Shown: positions 48,468 to 61,300 of the stretch, piece by piece
Numbering within the stretch: the stretch's first letter is position 1
Layout: every line of letters begins with the position of its first letter
Source of the DNA: Codonopsis lanceolata
Lineage: Eukaryota > Streptophyta > Magnoliopsida > Asterales > Campanulaceae
Assembly: GCA_013146195.2 (NCBI GenBank)
Contig: CM028379.1
Span: forward strand, 163,028,437 to 163,092,436
Length of the DNA: 64,000 bases
Direction: 5' to 3'
The notes under the pieces: generated by a model
What the model was told of the DNA's origin: nothing
The model's input: the letters and a program-made list of their open reading frames with translations, nothing else
Databases searched by the model: none
Translations under genes and position numbers: made by a program

Positions 48468-51400
48468 AACGTCAAAACAGGTGATGCGTCCTATGTACAA
48501 AAGAAATATACAACCAACCCCCGCTAGCCAACAAAAATATTATCTACAAACTTCTACAAAGGGATTAGATCCCTGCGAAACCGCCTCATAGCACCAAAAG
48601 TACATACTCTGAATAACCTGATTTTTGATCCCCTCCAAGCTCCTTTCCTCGTTCCCGAAAGCTCTAAGATTTCTTTCTTTCCAAATGGACCAACACACCA
48701 CCAAAAAACTATTTTTTTCTACCACGCTTATACAAGGACCAGCACATAAGAAGCTCCTTAACCGAATTAGGCATCACCCAGGTAAACAAGCTCGGCACAA
48801 AGCTCCAAATATCCCTAGCAACCATGCAATGGATCAGAAGATGATTCACACTTTCTCCGTCCCTCTTGCACATAAAACACCAATTAATATAGATTTTATT
48901 ACGCCTCCTCAAATTATCTCATGTTAAGATGGCTTTGGGCGCGGCTTCCCACATAAAAAACCCCACTCTAGTAGGAACCCATGATTTCCACACTCTTCCA
49001 CGGAAAAGGCGTGTCGCTAGTCACCAGAATTTGGTACAGGGACTTAACCGAAAAAGTCTTATCTTTCTTCCCATTCCACATGATAGTATCATCAGAGTTC
49101 TTCTCCACCTTTTGCTTATGCAGCAGCTCAAAGAAGGCCTCTAGGATATCGACCTCCCAATCTTGCATATTCCTCCTAAACAAAGGAATCCACGTGACGG
49201 TCTCCATCGACTAGCGCAACCGAGCTTACATAATTCTCCTTCTTAACGGCTAAGTTAAACAAAGAGGGAAAAACTCGCTGCAACTCCAAATCCCCGCATC
49301 ATTAGTCCCTCCAAATCTTGACCGAGTCCCTTTTACCCATGAAGCGGGGGCAAGGGGGTCTTGTTCGAAGTTGGGAATAGGTGAACAACAAAATATGTAT
49401 GACTTAGCATTGATCAAAGGAACCACGGATTCTAAGGCTTTAAAGGTGGGAAATGAAGTTGTACATGGGTTAAAAAGGATTGGGAGTACCAATTACATGG
49501 AAAGGGGAAAACAAGGGATTATAAAAGCGGGCTTCATGATCAAAGTAGCAACCATGTTCTTGAGCAACATAAGCTCAAGGGTGTGGAAGATTGCATGGGC
49601 ATTCGCACACAAGGAAGGGCTTGCAATTAGGAAGGCTCTAGATGAGTTTGGGCTGCATGGAAAGAACCACATAGGGGACACGGCTAGAGGATGCATGAGG
49701 CTGAATCAAGCGGGCTGGTGGAAGAAAGGAACGGGTAGGCTGGTCCGTGCAAGGTGTGGCATGCAAATGGGCGGCATTGTGGGCACATGGAAGGGTGGCC
49801 GCCCTCCTTGAAGACAATCCTAAATAGACTAGGTTTCATTTTAAAAATCTGCTACTTAGTTTTAATTACTTTGTTGCCTAAATAAATTAGTTTCCTTTTT
49901 ATTGTTAGTTGGTTAGGAAATCTTTTATTTTGGTAACTAGTTTAGGATTTCTTTTCCACCAAGTTTAGGAGTTCTTTTCTTATTAGAATTAGGATAATTT
50001 TTGTAAGCCTTTATAAGGCATTTTAATTCATGAATAAAATCAGATTTTTGAGCGTGTGAAAACATTGTGCAAAGACGAGTTCGTTCTTCTTTCGATTCTT
50101 CTTTTCAAGGCGAGTGAAACCTTGATTGGTGAATCAAACGGTTTTCTTTTATAACAAGTGAGTGAAGCTTGTTTGGTGAGGCCGATCTATCCTTCTCTAT
50201 TTCTATTCTTATTTTCTATTTCTTTATGATTTCGGGCAGTCTTGATCAACTAAAAACGTGGGGGACTGTTTTGTTTTTAACTTGGGAGAATTCGGCCTAA
50301 GTAAGCATTCGGGTAAGGGTGTTTAAATCATTGTGTTAGGACAGATTATAGACGATTTTAAAATGTGGTTTTGGGGCAGTTTTTAGACTGTTAAAATTCG
50401 TGTAACAAGACTAGGGTTGGGGCTGAAGTTGTAAAGGAGCTTGACTTAATTTTGGGAAGGGTATTGGAGAGTTTTTGGAGGGTTTTGAGGCTGTAAAAGG
50501 CGTGCGCTTTTTGCGCCTGAGGCGCAAGGTGCAAGGAGTCGAGGGTTCAGCGACTGGTTTGGTCGATTCCAGGTGATGAGCGACTTTTGCACCTTTTTCA
50601 AAGTCAAAAGTCGACCAAAAAGCGACAGAGGTGCTCGGTGAAAAGTTTAGACTAGGGTTTGGGTTTTTTTACAAAACGACACAGTAGGATAGGGGGTATA
50701 AAAGATCTCTAACCCAGAAATATTCATCGCGTATGTCGTACGACTGCTATTCGACTTCGACGAAGACGAAGACAAAGACGAAGACTTCATCTTCAGTTCC
50801 AGATTTCGATTCCTTCCAGATTTCTTCATCTTCAGTTCCAGATTTCTTCCAGGTTTCAACTTTCGACTTCTTCACACTTCTTCTACAGTTTGATTTTTTT
50901 TTGTTTGGGTATTGTGATGTTACTGTTTAACAATTAACAATTTGTTTTGATTTTTTCACTTTCACACTTTCTGTTTCTTAAAAAAATTATTATCTTTCAG
51001 TTTTTTTTTTGGGGGGGGGGTGACTGTGCTAATTTTTTTTGGCTGATACTGTTTCTTAAAAAAAAACATTATCTTTCAGTTTTTTCACTTTCACACTTTC
51101 TGTTTCTTCAAAAAATTATTATCTTTCAGTAGGCTCTGTAGTTTAGTGTGCTGTGGATTGCTAATTTTTTTTTTCCATAATTCTTATATTTTTTATGATT
51201 AGAAATGTCAATCCTAGCCTCCTCAAGTAGTAGTGGTCGAAGTCGAAAGGATCCGGCTTGGAAATACTTGACATTGGATGATCCAAACAACACCAACAAT
51301 ACGACTTGTATTTTTTGTGGCCAACGGTAGTCCGGAGGGGTTTTTAGGGCCAAGCAACACATTGTTGGTGGAAATAGAAATGTGAAGGCTTGTAAGAAAG

Positions 51401-54400
51401 TGCCGGCTGAGGTGGTGGATGAAATTAGGAATTTTTTGGGCATGAAAAAGAGAACGAGGGAGCAAATGGTTATGGATCAAATTCAACGATCTCGAATTGA
51501 TAGTTATAGAAGTGGTGAATCTGATAATGATGCTGAAATTGATGGTGAAAGTCAAGAGATCTCCATGAGGCCAAAGCAAAACAAAAGGGGGCCGATGAAT
51601 ATGTTTGTAAATCGCAATGGGAAAGCAAATGCCAAAAATATAAAACAACAAAAGGATCAAAATGAGGAGGCATTGAAAGAATTGGATAATCGGATGACGA
51701 GTGTCCATAAGATGGAAAATCAGATCAGTTAGTAAATGGTCAATGGCACAGCAACGAAAACAAGAGATGGAGAGATTCTATACTGATTTGTATTCGGAGG
51801 AGGAAGGGTGGAGGCCAGAGATGGATGGTATGTCTTTTAAATCCCTTAGTCTTGAGGATAACATCTTTTTAGAAGGGGTCTTTACAGAGGAGGAAGTTTG
51901 GGCAGCGGTGCAAATTTGCAAGGAGATAAAGCTCCTGGTCGTGATGGATTCACACTGGCTTTCTTCCAGAAGTGCTGGGATGTGGTTAAGAAGGATGTTA
52001 AGGAGGTGTTTCACTCTTTTCATTCCAACGAGGGCTTTGAGAAAAGTTTAAATGCTACCTTTATCTCTCTTATTCCGAAAAAGGGCAGGAGGGAGGAGTT
52101 AAAAGATTTCAGACCTATTAGTTTGATTGGAAGCATGTATAAGATTATCTCGAAAGTCTTAGCCATTCGATTGAGGAAGGTAGTGGGTAAAATGGTGTCA
52201 GAGTCCCAGCACGCATTTTTGGCACATCAGCAAATCTTGGATGCGGCATTGATAGCCAACGAGATAGTTGACGGGAGGAAAGAAGCGGGATCAAAGGTAT
52301 ACTCTGCAAATTAGATATTGAGAAGGCCTATGATCATGTAAACTGGGAGTTCTTGATCTATCTGTTAGAGAGGATGGGTATTGGGGAAAAGTGGAGGCGT
52401 TGGATTGGATTCTGCATTTCCACAGTTAGATTTTCAGTTTTGGTCAATGGGGAGCCTACTGGTTTCTTCGCCAGTTCGAGAGGTTTCAGGCAGGGGGACC
52501 CTCTTTCTCCTTTGCTGTTTATAGAGGTTATGGAGGCGATGAGTTGATTTCTAGAGAAGGGAGTTGCAGGGGGGTATATTCGAGGTTTCAAGGTGAGATC
52601 AGACAGTGTTTCAGCTATGGAGGTGTCTCATTTGCTGTTTGCTGATGATACTCTAGTGTTTTGCGAGGTGAATAAGGAACAGCTTGGGTGTCTTCGTCTG
52701 ACTCTCCTGTTCTTTCAGGCAGTTTCAGGTTTGGGAATCAACATATCGAAATGTGAAATCATCCCAGTGGGTAAGGTGGACAACATAGAGCTGCTAGCTT
52801 CCTTCTTTGGCTGTAAATCTGGGAGTCTTCCGACTAAGTATTTGGGACTACCTCTTAGTGCGCAGTTTAAAAATGGAGCAGTTTGGAATTCAATCATCGA
52901 AAGATTTGAAAGACGTTTGGCAGGATGGAGGAGACAACTTCTTTCTAAAGGTGGTAGACTTACTCTAATGAGGAGCACTTTGTCCAGTCTTCCTATTTAC
53001 TTCATGTCTATTTTTACGATTCCTTCCACAGTTGCTAAAAGGCTAGAAAAGCTAGAACAAGATTTTTTGTGGAAAGGGAGTGGGGAGGACAAGAAGTACC
53101 ACTTAGTGAATTGGGACATGGTCTGTTCTTGTGTAAAAGAGGGGGGATTGGGGATCAAGAGATTAAAAAATTTCAAAGAGGCGCTGATGGGGAAATAGTT
53201 ATGGAAATTCATGGTAGAACTCGAAGCTTTATGGAGAAGATTTTTTTTTTTAAGTAAGGTATAAGTAATATTACCTGACATCAAAAAAGGTGACGCGTCC
53301 TTGTACACTGGGAGTATACATGAACAAAACTACAAACCAAAAGACCCAAACCTAGTTACAAAAAAGGATCCTCTAAAGTTGGATCGGCAGTTAAGCACTC
53401 TCAAATACGAAAGAAAAGCCTTTTTGATTCCTTCAATATCAGATTCAGCATTCTCGAAAGCCCTTTTGTTCCTCTCTTTCGCTGAAGGGGCGTACTTCCA
53501 GAAAACACTCCTATTCTAGGTAAAAGAAGGCCAACCCCGAAGCCCATCAATAACAGTCGTGGGCATAACCCACGGAACATCAGCAGAGAGGAAAAGGGAA
53601 GTCCATAACTCTCTAGCCATAGAGCAATGTAGCAGCAAATGACTTACATCCTCCTCACTTTTGCACATGTAGCATCGATTAACATAGATCAAGCCCCGAG
53701 ATCTCAAGTTTTCCCCCGTCAATATGACACCCAAAACTGTCTCCCAAACAAAAAAAGCTACCCTACCGGGGATTTCATGTTTCCAAATCTCCTTCCATGG
53801 GAACAAGCTTTTTTCCTTCTCTATCATCTTAGATAAGAAAGATCTAACCAAAAACAATCTGTTCTTCGAAACCTCCCAGATGATTTTATCTTCACTCAAA
53901 ACTTGCCTTTTGCAACCATGGAGAAATTCCATGAACTGCATTGCTTCCTCTATCTCCCAGTCATGCAAGTTTCTGCGAAAAGCAGGACTCCATAGGTCTG
54001 TTCCCCCTTGATTGACCACCAACGAACTCACCATTTCCTCCTTGTTGACTCCAATATTGTAGACTGGGAAACATCAATTGCATGGTATTAGTCCCGCATC
54101 AAAAATCCTTCCAGAACCTGACTTGATTTCCCAGCCCTACATTGAATTTAATGAACCTGTTGAAAGCATTCCATACTCCCATAATACCTTTCAAGACACT
54201 AGATCCATGTGAGGACAGAACTTTCTTTGGGAACCAAAGATGATCACCCGCTCCATATTTGCTCACCACTAACCTCCACCATAGCGAATCTTTATCCACT
54301 AAAAACTTCCAAAGCCACTTACCCAACAGAGCCTTATTGAAGAAGCTGAGATTTTTAACTCCTAGACCCCCATTCTCCTTGTTAGAGCATATTGAATCCC

Positions 54401-57400
54401 ACCCAACTAAGTGATAATTCCTCTTCTCTTTGTCCCCTTCCCAAAGAAAATCTCTTTCTAACTACTCAATTCTCTTTAAGACTGAGGCAGGGGCCATAAA
54501 CAAAGATAGAAAATAACTTAAATAAGCGGGGAGATTAGATAGAGTACTCTTAATAAGAGTAAGTATTCCACACTTTGATAAGAATCGTCTTTTCCACCCC
54601 GCCGGCCGCCTCTCAAACCTAACCATTACTGAGTTCCACACATTGCTGTTCTTAAAAGTCGAACCAAGAGGAAAATCTAGGTACAAAGTAGGAAGGCTAG
54701 AGACACTGCACCCAAAGAACGAAGCTAAATCCTCCACGTTATCCACTCTACCTAAGGGGATTAACTCCCATTTCGAAACATTAGTCTTCAAACCCGATAA
54801 ATCTTGGAAAATCAGCAAGATTAAACGAAGGCAGCCCAGCTGATCACTTTCCGCATAGTAGCAAACTAGGGTGTCATCGGCAAATAGAAGGTGAGAAATA
54901 GTAACACCCTGACCAGGATCATTACCCACCTCGAATCCCTTAATAAAGCCTCCTGCTACTGCCTTATCAATGAACCGACTAAGGGCCTCCATAACCACAA
55001 TGAAAAGGAAAGGAGAGAGGGGGTCCCCTTGACGCAATCCTCTCGAGCTCGAGAAGAAACCTTCAGGTTGACCGTTAATAAGAACAGAAAACTTGACTGT
55101 ATGCAGAATAGAACCCACTTTTCCCATTTCTCTCCAAAACCCATTTTATCCAAGAGATAAATCAAGAATTCCCATCTAACATGATCATAGGCCTTCTCCA
55201 TATCCGACTTGCTGAGAATCACGGTACTCGCCGCACCCTCGAATCCACCACTTCATTAGCAATCAAAGCTGCTTCCAGAATCTGACGATCACCCATAAAT
55301 GCGTGTTGTGATTCTGAAATCACTTTGCCAATCACCTTTCTCATTCTATTCGACAGGACCTTAGAGATCGGTTTATATATGCTACCAATGAGGCTTATAG
55401 GTCTGAAGTCTTTAACTCCTTAACCCCTTTCTTTTTAGAAATGAGAGCAATAAACGAAGTATTTAGACTTTTTTCGAATCCCTCCTCCTCAAAGAAAGAG
55501 CGGAAGACCTCCATAATATCATTTTTAACCACTTCCCAGTAATGTTTGAAAAATTCAAGAGTAAATCCATCGGGGCCTGGGGTCTTATCCCCTTTCAGAC
55601 TACCCAAAGCCTCCACCACTTCCTCTTCATTAAAAGTTTGCTCTAAAAATCTCATGTCCTCCTCAATCAGGGTTTTGAACGTAATCTCATCTATTTCCAG
55701 ATCTCTATCTCTATCTTCCGAGAACAGCTTTTGGTAGAACTTTACAAAGCCTCTACTGATTTGATTCTCATCTTCCGTCACATTACCATCGATATTCAGT
55801 CTATTAATCTGTGCGCTAGTAGAGGCTGGAGTAAGGGTGGCAAAATGGGTGTTATGGATCAATGGATAATAGGCCATTATCCATGGTGTTATGGATCAAT
55901 GGATAATGGCCTATTATCCATTGATCCATAACACCCATTTTGCAACCCCTAGGCTGGAGGCAAAAATTCAGGGTCTTGTGGCTGAAAGAGGGTGATAAAA
56001 ATTCAAAATTCTTCCATAAGATGGCCAGCGCGCACAAGAATTTTGACTTCCTCCATAGCTTCCTTGATTCTGATCTCTATTCTCCCAAACACCTCTTTAT
56101 TCCAGACTTTAAGGTCTTCTTTGAGAAGTTTCAGCTTTTTAGCAATTCTAAAACACGATTTACCGACTACCGCGTAAGAATCCCACTTTATCCTAACCCG
56201 ATCCTTAAATCCAGGAGCCTTCAGCCACATGTTTTCAAACTGAATGGAGTTTTCCTTCTAACATTATCACCCCCAAGCTGGAGGGTGATAGGGAAGTGAT
56301 CGAAACAACCACAGGAAGGGTCCTTTGAGCGAAAACATCTATCGTTTCCTCCCAATCAGAACTAAGGAGAAACCTGTCGAGCATTGAACATTGCCGGTTC
56401 GACCCTCCTCGGAACCAGGTGAATGTGTTCCCCTCGAGGGGCAAATCCATCAACTCCCTGTCATTACTCATTAATAAAATCGTTGAATTCCATCATAGCC
56501 TGTGAATTCGATTGACCTCTACCTCTCTCTTGGGGAAAACGAACCACATTGAAGTCGCCTCCCACACACCACGGATGATTCCATTTAAGTCTAACAGAAG
56601 TCAATTCAGCCCACTTAAATCGGCCGGCGCTTATCGGGAAGAGCGAGGACCATAAACACCAGAGAATACCCAGCAGAGTCATTAGACACCCGCTTAAGCA
56701 GAACCTGGCGAGAAAACTCCTTTCACATGATCTTGGCAGCGAGAACTCTTCTATCCCACATAACAAGAACACCCCCGCGGACTACGTCTAGATGAACCCA
56801 TCCATCCACACAACCTCTATCTTTGTCCACCAAATTTACGTCCATATAGTCCATTTTAGTCTCTTGTAAACATACTACTGAAGGCTTCCACCTTACGAGA
56901 GCTTCATAACTACTTGCCTCTTCTTGAAATTATTCAAACCCCACATTCCGGTGATTATGTTTAAATCCATATCACAAACTAGTTAATTTTTTCTTTCAGG
57001 AACTCTTGTCTACCCTCCCAGACCCATCAAAATTAATACCACAATATAAATTTTTGACCTCCTGCTTTCGGAACCCGAGCCTTAATTCGGGCTCCCACCT
57101 TTTTACTAACCGGCGGCTTCCCCTTTTCCATTTCCATTAATATACCCACAATTTTATCCTCATGGCCTTTCTGATAGACTCCCGGATAATTCCACAACAC
57201 CTTTAGCCTTCTTGCTCACCCAAACAGACATCTTTTTGTTAGGATCCCCATCGGCCAGTAACTTTGGTTCCATAACCTCCTCAGGTCTGACCATTAAAAT
57301 TGGACTACAGAACACCACCTCCTCCGTTTCCACGCCATCAGTACCACTCGACCTTGTATTATCGTCATGGGGGGAAGTCTGCGAATCTTGCAAATCATTC

Positions 57401-58300
57401 GGGCAATCTCTTTCCCTTGAATTATCCTCGGGTACTTCGCTAGGGGGGAAATCATCTTTCTTTAGTTCTTCACTCTCCTCGAGCTCTCTAACTTCAACAG
57501 CACTATTGATTTCATGCGACCTCTGTGTCTGGTCTTCCTCAACGATAGAACTATTACCCCCACTCTTCATTATCAAAAAAAAAAACTATTACCCCCACTC
57601 TTATCGTACTGGACTCCTTCCTTACCTTTCGTCATCGCTGAACTCTTCCCATGAATCCCGTTGACTTTATCAGACTTGTTCTGGTCTTCAAGACCTGGCT
57701 GCCCGTTTGACTGCTTAATGTCTTCTTCATGAATAATAAAAGCCCTCGTTTTATAACAGAAGGCAAACCATGGACGCATGATGGGCCCTGGTCACAAAAA
57801 GCTTCTCCTTCACTAAACCCAGGCCAAGTTCGACCCCCCTAGAATCATGAATCCCCCCACTTGATGACCAGTTAGATGGCCCAGCCCTATCACCATTGGG
57901 CTCACCAGTATGTTCCTTCTCATACTCCTCCCTATTATTGCGGGCCACCCAAATTCCTTTCATGGGCTTTACATTGCACCATGGGCCTCTTTCCACTTTT
58001 TGCCCTCCTTTATCTTTTCCAGCAGCTGTGGCTTTTGGGTTTATACTTCAATTGAGAACCAGGTCTGCTACCAACGACACCATTTTCGATTAGAAAATTT
58101 AAAATTCAAATTTTCTGTAGCCCACGTGCTCCCCCAGAAAAATGTATCCGTATGTTCGCTTGCACAAGCCCACCTCAAGCTTCTACACACACACACACAC
58201 AACTAGTTTTATAAACCCCAAAATCACATGTCATGCACCCAACCCAAAAACACACACCACTTAATTCTCCAACCTCACATGCCAACTGACTTCATACTAT

Positions 58301-58347
<47 letters not shown>

Positions 58348-61300
58348 CATCAATTACTCTCGCCTCACTCTCGGCAGTCCGCACAATTTGCCAGTATTTG
58401 TTAATCGATTTTTTTTTGATAAGTAAAGAAAGTATGTGCTAATCAAATTGATGCAATAGTCTATCAAATTGGCCTAGCCGGAATGTTGTGTCGGGGCTTT
58501 ACACTACTGAAATTGATCTAAATAAGCTCTTTACTTCACCCGTTTCTACAAATTTCTTGTAGCATATTTTATATCTCTTGTAGTTGAAGTATCTAAATAA
58601 TTCAAGTTATAGACTTTGATTATATGACAAAAATGTGATATTTGCATTGTAGTAACTATTTTTAGATCTTTGTATCTTGTACACATTTTGGTCTCAAATC
58701 TACGTAGTCGTTGTCTCTTTAACATATTTCAAAATGTTTTTTTTGTGTTTGATGTAAATGGTATATATTGGTTTTTCCGTTTGATTTAGTTTATTTTCTT
58801 CTAAAATTATTTGAATATTGGTTCTCTAAAAAATAATGATTTTTATGATGTTAAAAAATGTATTTTTCACGATTACTACTGTTTATAATATTTTTTAAAA
58901 CATCAAGCCCACGTGAGTTCAAAATCTTGGATCCTGGCTGTCCCATCCTATGATGAGATTGCAGAATTTTGATAAAGTCTACAATTATCAAAAGAGAGTA
59001 GCATCAAGACAGGGCTTATATCAGAGGTAAGGGACATGGCCAGTGTTGACATTGACACAACGTGTCGACCTTCAAAATACAAGAACAAGAACACAGCCCT
59101 ATTTGTATAATACTTAAAATAGGTATATAGAACATAAGTGGATATAGGTACCTCTACAAGCTCCAACAATTACTTTCATAGCATCTTTTTATATCTTGAT
59201 TTGATATAAATCACCAAATTGTTATTGGACTCTGATAAATTCATTCCCTGTCCATGAAGAACAACCTTAATTGTTATCTAGATGCCTAATTTTATGTGTC
59301 CATAAAAGTCAACATGTGTGTACGACTTACGGAAATCATGTCCTCCCCCCCAAAATCATAGGGTAAACAAAATGGCAAATGATATTACAAGCTAGAGCTT
59401 GTGGTATTATTACGAGCTTTAGTGTTAGAGCCGTAGGATGATTAAGTTGGTGATGATTTGGAATGTCAATGTCATTGCTTAGAAAAGAACATATGTGATC
59501 TAGCGGTGTAGAAGATCCAAGTAGATTTCATTTAACAGCACTAACACTAAAGCTTGTAATAATACGACAAGCTTAAGCTCGTAGTATCATACCTCATACA
59601 AAATTAGCAAAAATGACTTGAGAATTCTCTTTGTGGTGCAATGTAGATAGGACATATAAAACTTCTTTACATCAAAAACTCAACCAATTTTTTTTACTAT
59701 AATAATAACATAGAAGAAGCGTTTAAACTCAACAAATCTCAATGTCTAGAGTGAAATAGACCATAAGGTTGGGGCATAGCATCTCTATAAACATAATGTA
59801 AAATTTATCTTTGTGACAATCATTTGGCTACATGGTGTCACATTAAGGTCAACCTTACACCATTAGAAAGGCCTACATTATACATCAAAGATCTCAAAAT
59901 TGTAAATTAGCTCAATAATCTTGGATTAAATTACTAAAGAAAGAGTAAAAATAGCACTAAGGAGTTAGGTTGTACCTGCAAAGGAATTAAGCCTATCCAA
60001 GTGAAGTATATGCATCCACTTAGGAATATCAAGATTTAAATGAATACCTGCAATATCCTGCACTTATAATAAGTCATGAGATTCTAAAGTTGCGAAAACA
60101 ATAAAACTCTAACAAGTGGGGCAGGCTTTGATCTCAATCCTTTGCACCAGCATCAAATGACTATATGAGATCATGGTTTTTTTCTATTTCTCTCTGTAAA
60201 ATGGTTGTCCCACTAATGGGCTATCAGAAAATAGGTTGACGTTACAAATCACAATCAGGTTTAACCTGAACGTAGGAAGCTGAAGGGTGAAGATCATACT
60301 GAGTATGTGACAGTTAGAGACAGAGGAAAGGCTAAGCTCAGGAGAACATAGAATATAATGCAATCAGAGCTAATCAATGACATGCCAATCAGTGTTTACT
60401 AATGTTGTCATGTCTTCTATTTGTAGTGATATATGTTCCCAACTTTTGACAGCTTTTTGCAAAACATAATAAAGTCGAGTGGTACTCCATATCAGCACCA
60501 ATAGAAATAGAAAACCAAGATCTTGAGCAAATAAAAGATTTTTACCAGTATCTGATAATCTTGTCTAGCAGATATCATGGATCAATAGTTTAGAGTGCCA
60601 CAAAACTTTGCATAATCAACTCACCCACAAACTCCTTAAGATTCGCGTTGTATGTCTCCATAGAAAAGACAAGCGTCCATGCCACTTTCTTCCAATGCGA
60701 ACTAGTGCTGCTTTAAATGATTCCTTAGCAGAGAATGGGAACCTGCTACGAGACTCATCTTTCTTGAATTTTCGAACAGTATCTTCCCGCACTAACTCAA
60801 TCGTTGTGCTATAGGGCAAAGTCTCTTGCTGAGATTGAAGAAGTTCCTTATCAGACTTTAAGAGCTTAAATGTTGATTTGCCACACTCAGCACTAGAGCT
60901 AACCCAGTCCGACCAAAATTCTGCAGCCAAACCAGTTGATACCTCCTCATTTTCATTTGCAACTTTCAGAATATTATCTTCAGTTTCCTTATCATGAACA
61001 TTCTTCCCAACATATTGAGAATCATTTTGTGACCACAAGCCAGCACTCGTTATCTACCACCAAAAACGTAAGTGTCACAAAACAAAGGAAGGTTGCCATC
61101 AAATAAAAGAAGTTGGAGGTGAGGTGTAACAACAATTTCCTACAACCTATCAAAACGTCAACAGATGCTACAAATGAAGTAAACTACCATTAATATTCTA
61201 TTTCCCTGGGTTAGCAGTATAAGAAAAATAAAATTTCTTCCTAGAAGCGAAAGAGAAGATATGCTTGCTCGTCCTTGAATAAATGCCACTTTTAATAATT

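Larger units (their letters stand above)
53244..58090 (-). mobile_element. LINE H, L1-type, 5'-truncated in ORF1, with internal inversion and nested MITE
   Basis: From the 3' tail (TTACTTAAAAAAAAAA, 53244) it runs backwards through the zinc domain, RT, linker, endonuclease and C-terminal part of ORF1, ending in ORF1 near 58090. The linker has a roughly 100-bp segment in reverse orientation (about 55818-56038), into which a 120-bp hAT MITE inserted. It is in the same orientation as membralin. Confidence 0.87.

Noticed and set aside
49812..50700. A complete LTR retrotransposon
   Set aside because: Only one LTR-like stretch with a polyadenylation signal is visible; no partner LTR, primer-binding site, gag or pol was found.
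55395..57664. Several + strand open frames over LINE H
   Set aside because: They are mirror images of the - strand LINE coding; only the roughly 100-bp segment at 55952-56038 reads as genuine LINE protein on the + strand, due to the inversion.
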